Under the pieces are notes generated by a model. That model saw nothing but the letters and a program-made list of their open reading frames with translations. It had not been told where the DNA came from and did not search any database. This document shows, piece by piece, positions 36,719 to 45,776 of a stretch of 64,000 bases of DNA. A program made the position numbers and the translations under genes. Position 1 is the first letter of the stretch. Every line of letters begins with the position of its first letter. Source of the stretch: Muribaculaceae bacterium (lineage in GTDB: Bacteria; Bacteroidota; Bacteroidia; Bacteroidales; Muribaculaceae); contig JAIDDJ010000027.1 in the NCBI GenBank assembly GCA_029055345.1, forward strand, positions 1-64,000, written 5' to 3'.

Positions 36719-37690
36719 ATGAAAAAAATGGCTCCACAATTAATCTTGACAGCATTAATAACAGCGATTGCTTCTGATGCCGTTGGAATTGCATTTGCAA
36801 ATAGTTACGTGCCGATGATTCGTGAAGACAGAGTCTGGGAGTACCATATCGCTCCCGCATTAAATCCGAATCATACGTATTTTTCGGTGCAGTTTGATGG
36901 AACCATCTCTGCGTTGGGGAAAACCTATCATGCTTTCGCAGTGAAAAAAGCAACCTATGTGTTAGGTTATGGCGATGATGCGACTTACTCGGAAGAATCG
37001 TTCACTGACAACGGTATCAAATACTTCGTCCGCGAGGAAGATGGTAAAACATACACGCTTTTTTACAAAGATGACTATAACGAGGGTCAGATTTATTCTA
37101 CCCGACTTCCTGTGACGCAAATCCAATTCTCGGAAGATGAAGCAGCTTCTCTATTTGAGATAAAGATGTATGATGCTACGATTCCGAACGGAACCGTACT
37201 CGATCTCCCTGATATTATGGAAGGCTATTTAGATGATACCCCAGTCCCGGTTCAGCAGTTCTTTGGGAAGACTTTTGATATTCAGGAACAAGAATGCATA
37301 TTAATCGGTTATTACAGATGCAATCCGGATTCTCCTTCAGAATATGAATATCCATCAGCTGCCGACGATCCCGGAATGTTAGGTTGGATTGAAGGAATCG
37401 GAGTGCTCAGGCAGGGCTTTCTACCGGTATATCAGATACACATGAAAACGGGATCTCCGGCAAAATCAGCCTCTGATCTTCGAAGCGATGACACATGGCT
37501 TCATGGAGTTTATACCCTTGATGGAGAAGTATTATATGGAGAGCAATCCGTATGCAACGGCATTACAGCCATCAGCGATGATGCTTCGCCGGTAGACAAC
37601 CGAATGTACGATCTGATGGGGCATGAGATTTCAGCTCCCGCTTCAGGCTCAATCTATATTAAAGGAGGCAAAAAATTCATTGCTAAATAA
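36719..37690 (+). CDS. Secreted protein with short C-terminal sorting-like motif
   Basis: This encodes 323 residues. The signal peptide covers about 1-28 (LILTALITAIASDAVGIAFA). The mature part begins VPMIREDRVWEYHIA and has a beta-rich body with several acidic loops. The last 30 residues (NRMYDLMGHEISAPASGSIYIKGGKKFIAK) follow the pattern of short C-terminal tails in Bacteroidales surface proteins (VYDLxGRxV...GIYIVxGKKxLVK), seen on some type IX or cell-surface cargo. With sprA in the same genome such export is possible, but the short tail alone does not prove it. I do not recognise the body. It closes the accessory cassette; a palindromic terminator follows 73 bp later. Confidence 0.65.
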   Translation: MKKMAPQLILTALITAIASDAVGIAFANSYVPMIREDRVWEYHIAPALNPNHTYFSVQFDGTISALGKTYHAFAVKKATYVLGYGDDATYSEESFTDNGIKYFVREEDGKTYTLFYKDDYNEGQIYSTRLPVTQIQFSEDEAASLFEIKMYDATIPNGTVLDLPDIMEGYLDDTPVPVQQFFGKTFDIQEQECILIGYYRCNPDSPSEYEYPSAADDPGMLGWIEGIGVLRQGFLPVYQIHMKTGSPAKSASDLRSDDTWLHGVYTLDGEVLYGEQSVCNGITAISDDASPVDNRMYDLMGHEISAPASGSIYIKGGKKFIAK

Positions 37691-37763
37691 ATCTATATCC
37701 TACTGCAAAACAAGTTGTAACTCACTGCTGCTGAAATTTGGTGGAGGAGGGTGAGTCGTAATG

Positions 37764-37807
37764 AACCGGTCCCTAAAAGTTAGACATATTACTTTTAGGG
37801 GCCGGTT
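37764..37807. terminator. Terminator palindrome; IS-end-like, related to 6827-6862
   Basis: AACCGGTCCCTAAAAGT (37764-37780) pairs with ACTTTTAGGGGCCGGTT (37791-37807) with one G-U-type mismatch and a 10-nt loop. It ends the secreted-protein cassette. The left arm with its flank reads TGAACCGGTCCCTAAAAGTT, close to the arm of the feoB/sprA hairpin. Confidence 0.75.
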
Positions 37808-37890
37808 TATAATTGGCTTAGACTATTTTTTTTTTTGATTAGATTGGGAATTATTTTTATGCTGAAGAGAAAAATGTCGAGATTTTTCGT

Positions 37891-37898
37891 TAAATTTG
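37891..37898 (+). promoter_or_regulatory. -7 element ahead of the RND efflux operon
   Basis: TAAATTTG matches TAnnTTTG; no TTTG is seen 19-21 bp upstream, so the site may need an activator. The leader to the adaptor ATG would be about 85 nt. Confidence 0.4.
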
Positions 37899-37990
37899 TA
37901 AGGAAATATCATATATTGGTTCAATATGCATTCTCCGTCAGAATGCCAGATTAAGGATATTAATAATTAACTGTATAATATAGAAAGCTC

Positions 37991-39157
37991 ATGATTATCA
38001 AAAAGAGCAGTTTGATGGTTTTGCCAGCATTGGCATCCACAATGCTGTTATTCTCTTGTAAGGGAGAACAGCAACAACAGCAGCAAAGTGCCCCGGAATT
38101 AGCGGTGATTACAGTAAATGAAGAGAATACGCAACTGGAGACAGGTATGCCCACCACCCTGGAGGGTGAGAACGATGTGGAGATTCGTCCGCAGGTACAG
38201 GGTTTTCTGACAAAGGTATGCGTTGAGGAGGGTCAGAAAGTAAATAAGGGCCAGACTCTTTTCATAATTGATCAGGTTCAGCTTCAGGCGGCTGTCAACG
38301 CAGCTCAGGCTTCCGTAGATGCTGCCAGGGCATCTGTGGATGTGGCCCAGGCTAATGTCAATACGGCCAAGACAAATATGAATAATAATAAGATGTTGCT
38401 CGACAAGAATATCATTTCCCAGCCTGCTTATCAGACATCGGTAGATGCCTATAATGCTGCTGTGGCTCAGCTTCAGGCGAGCAAATCGCAGATTGGTCAG
38501 GCCATGGCTCAATTGACCACCGCTAAGAAAAATCTTTCTTTCTCTGTTGTCTCTGCTCCGGAATCCGGAGTTGTCGGAAAGATTGATTTTAGAGAGGGCT
38601 CTCTTGTTTCCCCGCAATCCCTACTTACGGTTCTTTCCAATAATAGTGATATGAGGGCCACTTTCTCCCTTAATGAGAAAGACCTCCTTGCCCTTACCGA
38701 TGATGGCAAGAGATCAATGCAGGAGGCTATTGCCTCTTTACCTCCTGTTACTCTTGTACTTGCTAACGGTGAGCGATATGATCAGCCGGGAAAGATAATT
38801 TCGATCTCAGGCGTAATTGACCCGGCTACCGGAAGTGCCACGGCTAAAGCTCTCTTCCCCAACCCCAACGGTATGCTTCATAGCGGTAATACGGGGCTTG
38901 TGATGATTCCCCAAGTCAGGAATAATGCGATGGTCGTGCCCCAGTCGGCTACCTATGAAATGCAGGATATGAAATTTGTATATGTAGTCAATGACAGCAA
39001 TAAGGTGAAATCCCGTGCGATTCAGGTCGCTGAGGAGAATGATGGCAAAAACTATTTTGTAATCGACGGTCTGAAACCGGGTGAAAGAATCGTGGCGGAA
39101 GGTGTTGGGGTATCTGTTAAGGATGACATGATCATCACGCCCAAGAAAGCTAACTAA
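37991..39157 (+). CDS. RND efflux periplasmic adaptor (AcrA/MexA type), lipoprotein
   Basis: This encodes 388 residues. The lipobox LLFSC predicts a lipid-anchored cysteine near residue 23, followed by a poly-Gln linker (QQQQQQ). In order one sees the first lipoyl half (VEIRPQVQGFLTKVCVEEGQKVNKGQTLFIID), an Ala-rich coiled-coil hairpin (about 95-170), the second lipoyl half (FSVVSAPESGVVGKID), a beta-barrel and the membrane-proximal domain. It connects the inner-membrane pump to the outer-membrane channel. It lies 31 bp ahead of the permease gene, and the channel gene follows, giving a full tripartite operon. No TetR-type repressor is adjacent. Substrates are unknown. Confidence 0.93.
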   Translation: MIIKKSSLMVLPALASTMLLFSCKGEQQQQQQSAPELAVITVNEENTQLETGMPTTLEGENDVEIRPQVQGFLTKVCVEEGQKVNKGQTLFIIDQVQLQAAVNAAQASVDAARASVDVAQANVNTAKTNMNNNKMLLDKNIISQPAYQTSVDAYNAAVAQLQASKSQIGQAMAQLTTAKKNLSFSVVSAPESGVVGKIDFREGSLVSPQSLLTVLSNNSDMRATFSLNEKDLLALTDDGKRSMQEAIASLPPVTLVLANGERYDQPGKIISISGVIDPATGSATAKALFPNPNGMLHSGNTGLVMIPQVRNNAMVVPQSATYEMQDMKFVYVVNDSNKVKSRAIQVAEENDGKNYFVIDGLKPGERIVAEGVGVSVKDDMIITPKKAN

Positions 39158-39188
39158 GCTGTATAAGAATCAAGCATAAGATTCCATT

Positions 39189-42100
39189 ATGAAACTATCA
39201 ACATTCATCAATAGACCTGTGCTATCTACCGTTATCTCGATTTTTATCGTGATTTTCGGTATTCTCGGACTATTGTCACTGCCAATCGAGCAGTATCCGA
39301 ATATTGCACCTCCGACAATCAGCGTCCAGACTAATTATACCGGTGCCAACGCCCAGTCAGTGCTCAATTCCGTAATCGCCCCTCTTGAGGAACAGATCAA
39401 CGGAGCCGAGAATATGGATTACATGTATTCATCGGCTACGAATAACGGTTCTGCTCAGATCGATGTTTATTTCAAGCAGGGCACTGACCCTAATATGGCT
39501 GCAATTGACGTCCAGAACCGAGTTGCAAAGGCTGCCGCCTTCCTCCCGGCGGAGGTGAATCAGGTAGGCGTGACAACACAGAAACGCCAGTCGTCCATGC
39601 TCATGGTATTCAATGTGTACGCTGAAGATCCCAAATACACGGAGGAGTTCGTAGAGAATTATATGGCCATCAATATCATCCCGGTTGTCAAACGTGTCCC
39701 CGGTGTAGGTGATGCAATGGTGCTTGGAGCCGATTACTCTATGCGTATATGGCTGAAACCTGATATAATGGCTCAATATAACCTTATGCCTACGGATGTT
39801 TCAGCAGCCCTCGCTGAGCAGAATCTTGAGGCCGCTCCCGGTCAGTTCGGTGAAAATGGGAATCAGTCGTTTCAATACGTAATGAGGTATAAAGGTCGCC
39901 TCACTGATGAAAATCAGTTTGAGAATATAGTCATCAAGGCTCTCCCATCAGGAGAAATGCTTTATCTTAAGGATGTGGCAGATGTCGAGCTCGGGCGCCT
40001 TTCTTACGGATTCCACTCCACAACCAACGGACATATCGGCGTTGCGGCTATGGTGATGCAGGCCGCAGGCTCGAATGCAACCCAGGTTGTAAATCAGATT
40101 CAGGCTGAACTTGATAAATTCCAGAAGGAGTGTCCCGAAGGAATTAAGATCGCCACGACCATGGATGTGAACGAATTCCTCTTTGCATCCATCCATGAGG
40201 TCATCAAGACACTTATCGAGGCCTTCGCACTCGTATTCCTCGTAGTATTTATCTTCCTGCAGGACTTCCGCTCCACCATTATTCCTATGATTGCCATACC
40301 GGTGGCTCTTATCGGAACGTTCTTCCTGATGATGATATTCGGCTTCACAATCAACCTTCTTACCCTTTCAGCTCTCGTGCTTGCGATAGCGATTGTGGTC
40401 GATGACGCGATTGTGGTGGTCGAGGCGGTACATGCCAAGCTCGACCAGGGTTACCGTTCGGCGCGTGTCGCCGCTATTGATGCTATGAGCGACATCGCGA
40501 GTGCGCTTATTTCAATCACTCTCGTAATGATGCTTGTGTTCATTCCGGTGTCTTTTATGGGCGGACCTTCCGGAGTATTCTATCGTCAGTTCGGCCTTAC
40601 GATGGCTATGGCGATTTTCCTTTCTGCAGTGAACGCCTTGACGCTCACTCCCGCTCTTTGTGCCATTTTCCTTAAACCGCATAAAGAAGAAGGTGAAGAG
40701 AATTCTTCTCTGGGGAAAAGGATGAAAGATGCATATTCGGCTGCCGGCGAAGTCGTTGGAAAAGCTTATAAAAAACGGTTTACTCTCAAATTCTCCCCGC
40801 TTATTACTACCCTTTTACTCCTCGCTGCAGTAGTATTCCTCGTACTCGGATGGTATGAATTTGAGAATGTTCTGGAGAGTGTCATTGCTTGCGTAGTGGC
40901 CGTTCTCGCTGTCATTGGCATGTTCCAGAAAGAATTCATAGATGCCTTCAATGAGAAATTTAATAAGTTACTGACGATCTATGCGCACTGCGTAACATGG
41001 TTCATCAAGCACCGTATAATAGGGTTCGGAGCGGTAGCTGCGGCAGTTGCTCTTCTTGTTTGGCTTATGTCGATTACAGCTTCTTCGCTGGTACCAAATG
41101 AGGATACCGGTACGCTGATGGGAGTTGTCGATATGCCTCCTGCAACATCTCTGGAACGCACCAAAGCCATTATGGATGAAGTCGATAGCATAGCATCCAC
41201 TATTCCGGCAATTCAAATCAGGAATGCGATTACAGGTTATAGCTTCGTGGCCGGCCAAGGAAACACTTATGGCTCATTCATACTAAAACTGAAACCATGG
41301 AGCGAAAGAGATGAGAAAACCGAGAATGCGAATGCAATCCTGCAACAACTGATTTCTAAATGCTCTATTATTAAAGATGGCCGAATAATGTTCTTCCAGC
41401 CTCCGATGATTTCAGGTTATTCCGTATCGAGCGGGTTTGACTTGAAGCTGCAGGATAAGACCGGAGGCGACATCAATCAGTTCTTCAAGGTATATCAGAC
41501 ATTCATTGCCGCATTGAATGCCCGTCCGGAGATTGCGATGGCCTATTCTACTTTCAATCCTTCGTTCCCGCAATATCTCGTTGAGCTGGATGTAGCTAAA
41601 ATTAAGAAGGCTGGATTGACTCAAAATTCTGTCTTACAGACTCTGCAAGCTTATTATGGAGGTATGTATGTCTCCAACTTCAATAAGTTCGGAAAACTTT
41701 ATCGCGTCATGATGCAGGCGAGTCCTGAAGCAAGAGTATCGCCCGAAACGCTGAAACAGGTTAAGATTCGTAACGGAGCCGAGATGGCGCCGATAAGTAA
41801 TTTTGTTTCGTTGAAGCGGGTATATGGTCCGGATGTTATCAACCGTTTCAATATGTTCACTACTATTTCCGTTACTGGTAATCCGGCGCCGGGGGTTTCT
41901 TCCGGAGAGGCCATCGCTGCTATTGAAGAGGTGGCGGCTCAGACCCTTCCTTCCGGCTACGGATATGAGTATTCCGGCCTTACTCGTGAAGAAGCCAACA
42001 GCTCGAGCGGTTCGACGGGTATTATATTCGGACTGGTCCTCCTTTTCGTCTATTTGCTCCTTTCAGCTCAATATGAAAGTTATATTCTGCCACTGGCCGT

Positions 42101-42581
42101 GATTCTATCGGTTCCTTTCGGTCTTATGGGAACTTTCATCTTCGCCCAGCTTTTCGGAATAGACAATAATATCTACCTGCAGATATCTCTTATCATGCTT
42201 ATCGGACTTCTGGCAAAGAACGCGATTCTTATTGTTGAGTTCGCACTTGAACGCCGGCGCAGTGGTGTCAGCATTGTGAATTCGGCAATATTAGGTTCGA
42301 AAGCCCGTCTCCGTCCGATCCTTATGACATCGCTTGCTATGATTATCGGTCTTCTGCCCCTTATGTTTGCTACCGGAGCCGGAGCCAATGGTTATAACGC
42401 GCTCGGTACAGGAGCTATCGGTGGTATGCTTGTAGGTATGATTCTTCAAGTTCTTATTGTCCCGGCGCTATTTGTGGCTTTTGAATTTGTTCAGGAGAAG
42501 ATAACTCCGGTGAAATGGGAAGATACGGATAACTCTAAGATTTCATCTGAAATCGAACAATACAGCTGGCATAACGATTGA
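39189..42581 (+). CDS. RND efflux permease (AcrB-like, HAE1 family) with extra membrane insert
   Basis: This encodes 1130 residues, about 80 more than E. coli AcrB. It is the proton-driven inner-membrane pump of the tripartite system. The proton-relay Asp pair is in AIAIVVDDAIVVVEAV (TM4); the porter domains and the repeat half are complete, ending with TM12 (VGMILQVLIVPALFVAFEF). The extra length lies between TM6 and TM7: residues about 498-585 contain two hydrophobic segments (FSPLITTLLLLAAVVFLVLG, and ESVIACVVAVLAVIGMF) before the usual amphipathic run-up to TM7 (FNKLLTIYAHCVTWFIKH). Two added spans keep the later topology. A hairpin lies directly behind the stop. Confidence 0.94.
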   Translation: MKLSTFINRPVLSTVISIFIVIFGILGLLSLPIEQYPNIAPPTISVQTNYTGANAQSVLNSVIAPLEEQINGAENMDYMYSSATNNGSAQIDVYFKQGTDPNMAAIDVQNRVAKAAAFLPAEVNQVGVTTQKRQSSMLMVFNVYAEDPKYTEEFVENYMAINIIPVVKRVPGVGDAMVLGADYSMRIWLKPDIMAQYNLMPTDVSAALAEQNLEAAPGQFGENGNQSFQYVMRYKGRLTDENQFENIVIKALPSGEMLYLKDVADVELGRLSYGFHSTTNGHIGVAAMVMQAAGSNATQVVNQIQAELDKFQKECPEGIKIATTMDVNEFLFASIHEVIKTLIEAFALVFLVVFIFLQDFRSTIIPMIAIPVALIGTFFLMMIFGFTINLLTLSALVLAIAIVVDDAIVVVEAVHAKLDQGYRSARVAAIDAMSDIASALISITLVMMLVFIPVSFMGGPSGVFYRQFGLTMAMAIFLSAVNALTLTPALCAIFLKPHKEEGEENSSLGKRMKDAYSAAGEVVGKAYKKRFTLKFSPLITTLLLLAAVVFLVLGWYEFENVLESVIACVVAVLAVIGMFQKEFIDAFNEKFNKLLTIYAHCVTWFIKHRIIGFGAVAAAVALLVWLMSITASSLVPNEDTGTLMGVVDMPPATSLERTKAIMDEVDSIASTIPAIQIRNAITGYSFVAGQGNTYGSFILKLKPWSERDEKTENANAILQQLISKCSIIKDGRIMFFQPPMISGYSVSSGFDLKLQDKTGGDINQFFKVYQTFIAALNARPEIAMAYSTFNPSFPQYLVELDVAKIKKAGLTQNSVLQTLQAYYGGMYVSNFNKFGKLYRVMMQASPEARVSPETLKQVKIRNGAEMAPISNFVSLKRVYGPDVINRFNMFTTISVTGNPAPGVSSGEAIAAIEEVAAQTLPSGYGYEYSGLTREEANSSSGSTGIIFGLVLLFVYLLLSAQYESYILPLAVILSVPFGLMGTFIFAQLFGIDNNIYLQISLIMLIGLLAKNAILIVEFALERRRSGVSIVNSAILGSKARLRPILMTSLAMIIGLLPLMFATGAGANGYNALGTGAIGGMLVGMILQVLIVPALFVAFEFVQEKITPVKWEDTDNSKISSEIEQYSWHND

Positions 42582-42586
42582 TAATT

Positions 42587-42623
42587 TTCGAGAAGATGGT
42601 CTCAAAAACACCATCTTCTCGAA
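42587..42623 (+). terminator. Intercistronic hairpin between permease and outer-membrane factor
   Basis: TTCGAGAAGATGGT (42587-42600) and ACCATCTTCTCGAA (42610-42623) form a perfect 14-bp stem with a 9-nt loop, between the permease stop (42581) and the next ATG (42638). There is no T-tract, so partial termination or mRNA stabilisation is more likely than full termination. Confidence 0.55.
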
Positions 42624-42637
42624 CAAACACTTCGAAT

Positions 42638-44014
42638 ATGAAGAATAAATATATAATTCTGACGGCAGTTCTCGCCATATCCCTGACAAGCTGCCACATA
42701 TATCAACCTTACGAACTACCAACGGATAATTCGTTTGCCAAAAGCTTCGATGAGTCCAACAGGGCTGAAAAGGATTCAGCCTCGCTCCCCTTCCTGTCAT
42801 GGCAGGACATATTCACCGACCCCGTTCTTCAGGGATATATCAACACTGCTTTGTCAAAAAACAAGGATATTGACGATGCAGTCAAAAATGTGGAGATAGC
42901 CCGTGCTCAACTTAAAGGAGCCAAACTGAGTTATCTGCCCGGTATCGCCCTCAACCCGAACGGTGGGGCTGCTAAATATGGTGATGGAAAGATGGATACC
43001 TGGACCTATACACTCCCGATGTCCATATCCTGGGAGATAGATGTATTCGGCAAGATTCTTAACCGTAAACGCGGAGCGCAGATTGCCGTGGATCAAATGG
43101 AAGACTATCTGCAGGCTACAAGATCGCAGGTAATTTGCGGAGTGGCCAGCAGCTATTACGCGCTAATGCTCCTTAAGCAACAACTCGGGCTTTCGGAGCG
43201 GACAGCTGAAATATGGAAGGATCAGGTCGAATCCATGAAACTGATGAAGCAGGCCGGCCGAGTAAACGAGGCTGCTGTGGTGCAGAGTGAAGCAAACTAT
43301 TGGAACATAATGGGCTCCATTCCTGATATCAAGAATTCTATTAATCAGATGAACAATACGCTGGCCCTTCTTCTCCATACGTATCCACAGGATTTCGAAG
43401 TCTCAAGCGATATGAACTTTGATTTACCGGAGAATTTGACTGCCGGCGTGCCCATGACCTATCTTGCTGTTCGTCCCGATGTCAGGGCTGCAGAAAGGGG
43501 ACTCGCATCGGCCTATTATACTGTTAACTCTGCGCGTGCAGCCTTCTATCCCGGACTTACCATCTCAAGTAACGGAGGATTTACCAACCTTCTCGGATCA
43601 ATTGTAATGAATCCCGGGAAATGGTTTGTTCAGCTCGCCGGTTCTCTTGCGATTCCGATTTTCTCAAGGGGACAGAATATTGCGACTCTCGAAGTGGCAA
43701 AGGCTCGTCAGAAGCAATCTATGAATGCGTTTGAAAAGAGTGTGCTCAATGCGAGTGCCGAAGTCAGCAATGCTTTAGCTGCCTACCGATTCAATAAGGA
43801 AAAGCGTGTTTGTCTTCTGAATCAGATCGATGACCTTGAGAAATCGGTGGAATACACTCAGGAACTTTTGATGCTTAATACGTCAACAACATATCTCGAA
43901 GTGTTGACAGCCAGATCAAGCCTACTGAGCGCTCAGCTCGCCAGTCTGAACGCATGGCATGGCAAAGTGACGGCTTTGATTTCACTCTATCAGTCGGTAG
44001 GTGGCGGAAGATAA
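42638..44014 (+). CDS. RND outer-membrane channel (NodT/OprM-type), lipoprotein
   Basis: This encodes 458 residues from the ATG at 42638; the frame is open to 42578, but the added 20 residues would sit before a clear signal peptide and overlap the permease stop. The lipobox is LTSC (near residue 19). The two TolC-like repeats are visible: helices around YINTALSKNKDIDDAVKNVEIARAQL and later RPDVRAAERGLASAYYTVNSARAAFYP, with the barrel strands between. It forms the trimeric exit duct for the pump encoded upstream. Confidence 0.93.
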   Translation: MKNKYIILTAVLAISLTSCHIYQPYELPTDNSFAKSFDESNRAEKDSASLPFLSWQDIFTDPVLQGYINTALSKNKDIDDAVKNVEIARAQLKGAKLSYLPGIALNPNGGAAKYGDGKMDTWTYTLPMSISWEIDVFGKILNRKRGAQIAVDQMEDYLQATRSQVICGVASSYYALMLLKQQLGLSERTAEIWKDQVESMKLMKQAGRVNEAAVVQSEANYWNIMGSIPDIKNSINQMNNTLALLLHTYPQDFEVSSDMNFDLPENLTAGVPMTYLAVRPDVRAAERGLASAYYTVNSARAAFYPGLTISSNGGFTNLLGSIVMNPGKWFVQLAGSLAIPIFSRGQNIATLEVAKARQKQSMNAFEKSVLNASAEVSNALAAYRFNKEKRVCLLNQIDDLEKSVEYTQELLMLNTSTTYLEVLTARSSLLSAQLASLNAWHGKVTALISLYQSVGGGR

Positions 44015-44053
44015 AACTCACGAAACTAATAATCTAACTAACAATCTAACTTT

Positions 44054-44845
44054 ATGTCTAATATCAGTCCTATGGCATTTGTCCATCCAGAGGCAAAAAT
44101 CGGGGAAAACGTAACTATTCATCCATTCGTTTATATTGATCGCGATGTCGAGATAGGCGATGGATGCATATTCTGGCCCCATGCGAGCATTCGGGCCGGA
44201 GCCAGAATCGGGAATAACTGTCATTTCTATGACGGATGCATCATTGCGGCAACTCCGCAGGATTTCCGTTGGAAAGGTGAGGATAGCTATGTGATAATCG
44301 GTGATAACAACACTATAAGAGAGCATGTAATTATAAATCGGAGCATCTACAAGGGTCAAGCCACAAAGATAGGAAATAACAATTTCATCATGGCTGAAAG
44401 CCATATAGCTCACGACACGGAAATAGGCAATTCGGTCGTTATTGGCAACTCTGTTATGATAGCCGGCTCATGCAAAATCAATGATTTCGCAATTCTATCA
44501 TCATGTGCGCTCGTCCATGAGAAATGCGATATAGGAAGATGGACTTTGATTAAAGGAGGTTGCCGTGTCAACGGCCATGTGCCTCCCTTTGTAATCATGG
44601 CGCATAATCCTATTTCCTATTTCGGCATCAATGCATTCGTTCTCCGGAAAGGGAAATATACTGAAGATCAGATTGACGAGATCGCCAAGTGCTACCGACA
44701 TATTTATCAATCTAACACATCACCATATAATGCGATGGTAAGAGTGCGTTCCGATGTGGCCGACAGCGCGGAGAAAGATGAAATCATTCGCTTTATCGAA
44801 GGTCATAATCTGAAGCTCGCTGCCCTCAATTTCGATAGAATATAA
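44054..44845 (+). CDS. lpxA: Acyl-ACP-UDP-N-acetylglucosamine O-acyltransferase (LpxA), divergent
   Basis: This encodes 263 residues of the left-handed beta-helix type, with many hexapeptide repeats (VHPEAKIGENVTIHPFVYI). It would carry out the first step of lipid A synthesis. The catalytic His region is in AESHIAHDTEIGN, and the PQDFRWKGE block and the C-terminal helical part (GKYTEDQIDEIAKCYRHIY) match LpxA rather than LpxD. The sequence deviates from the LpxA form I know from the Bacteroidales lpxD-lpxC-lpxA operon, and it stands alone here between the efflux operon and dapA, so it may be a second copy or the only, relocated one. Confidence 0.85.
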   Translation: MSNISPMAFVHPEAKIGENVTIHPFVYIDRDVEIGDGCIFWPHASIRAGARIGNNCHFYDGCIIAATPQDFRWKGEDSYVIIGDNNTIREHVIINRSIYKGQATKIGNNNFIMAESHIAHDTEIGNSVVIGNSVMIAGSCKINDFAILSSCALVHEKCDIGRWTLIKGGCRVNGHVPPFVIMAHNPISYFGINAFVLRKGKYTEDQIDEIAKCYRHIYQSNTSPYNAMVRVRSDVADSAEKDEIIRFIEGHNLKLAALNFDRI

Positions 44846-44869
44846 TAGTTTTCAACGATACCTTGTTAT

Positions 44870-45763
44870 ATGAGCACCCTGAGTCTTAAAGGAATGGGAG
44901 TAGCTTTGATTACCCCGTTTGATTCTGATAAAAATATTGACTACACAGCGCTTGAGCGTATGGTTGAGTTTGTTCTGCAGGGCGATGCCGACTATATTGT
45001 CGTTTTGGGAACAACAGGTGAAACCGCCACGCTTTCACAAGATGAAAGAATCATTGTAATACGTTTTGTGATGGAACAAGTCAATGGCAGGGTGCCGTTG
45101 ATTGCCGGTATGGGGGGAAACTGCACCCATAGCCTTGTGGATGAACTTAAAAAATCAGATTTATCAGGCTATTCCGCGATCCTTTCAGTTGCCCCATTCT
45201 ATAACAAACCCTCGCAGGAAGGTCTCTACCGACATTTTGAAGCCGTGATCAATGCTTCTCCCCTACCGGTTGTGCTCTACAATGTTCCTGGCCGGACCGG
45301 GGTGAACATATCTGCCGAGACAACTCTTAGGCTTGCTGAAAAATATGATAAGGTTATCGGTATAAAGGAGGCCTCGGGCGACTTCAAACAGATTGAAAAA
45401 ATAATCAATCATAAGCCTGAATCTTTCGCTGTCATTTCCGGTGATGATTCTTTGACATATCCGCTCATTACTTTAGGAGCTGTGGGAGTAATTTCTGTTG
45501 TAGGTAATGCATTCCCTAAGAAATTCGGGAAAATGGTCCGACTCTGTCTGGAGGGCCGTTACAATGAGGCGTTGCCCATCCATTATAAATTCTCCCGTTT
45601 GTATGACGAGCTGTTTGTGGATGGGAATCCGGCCGGAGTCAAGAGTCTGCTGCATGAAATGGGGCTCATAAAGAATGAACTCCGGCTTCCTCTCGTGCCT
45701 ACACGAATGGAAACAAGCGAGGAACTGCGTAAAATTTTGTCTGAATTGACGGGAAAGGATTGA
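44870..45763 (+). CDS. dapA: 4-hydroxy-tetrahydrodipicolinate synthase
   Basis: This encodes 297 residues, a standard DapA. It condenses pyruvate with aspartate semialdehyde in the lysine/diaminopimelate pathway needed for peptidoglycan. The Schiff-base lysine is K166 in GIKEASG, the proton-relay Tyr is Y137 in LYNVPGRTG, and the pyruvate-carboxylate site is GTTGE (48-52 area). It starts 24 bp behind lpxA and ends 13 bp ahead of dnaG, suggesting one transcript. Confidence 0.96.
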   Translation: MSTLSLKGMGVALITPFDSDKNIDYTALERMVEFVLQGDADYIVVLGTTGETATLSQDERIIVIRFVMEQVNGRVPLIAGMGGNCTHSLVDELKKSDLSGYSAILSVAPFYNKPSQEGLYRHFEAVINASPLPVVLYNVPGRTGVNISAETTLRLAEKYDKVIGIKEASGDFKQIEKIINHKPESFAVISGDDSLTYPLITLGAVGVISVVGNAFPKKFGKMVRLCLEGRYNEALPIHYKFSRLYDELFVDGNPAGVKSLLHEMGLIKNELRLPLVPTRMETSEELRKILSELTGKD

Positions 45764-45776
45764 AAGGCATTTTCGG

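Noticed and set aside
38070..38086. CAG/CAA run in the adaptor gene as an expandable repeat
   Set aside because: It is short and encodes the Gln linker behind a lipobox, which is common in such lipoproteins.
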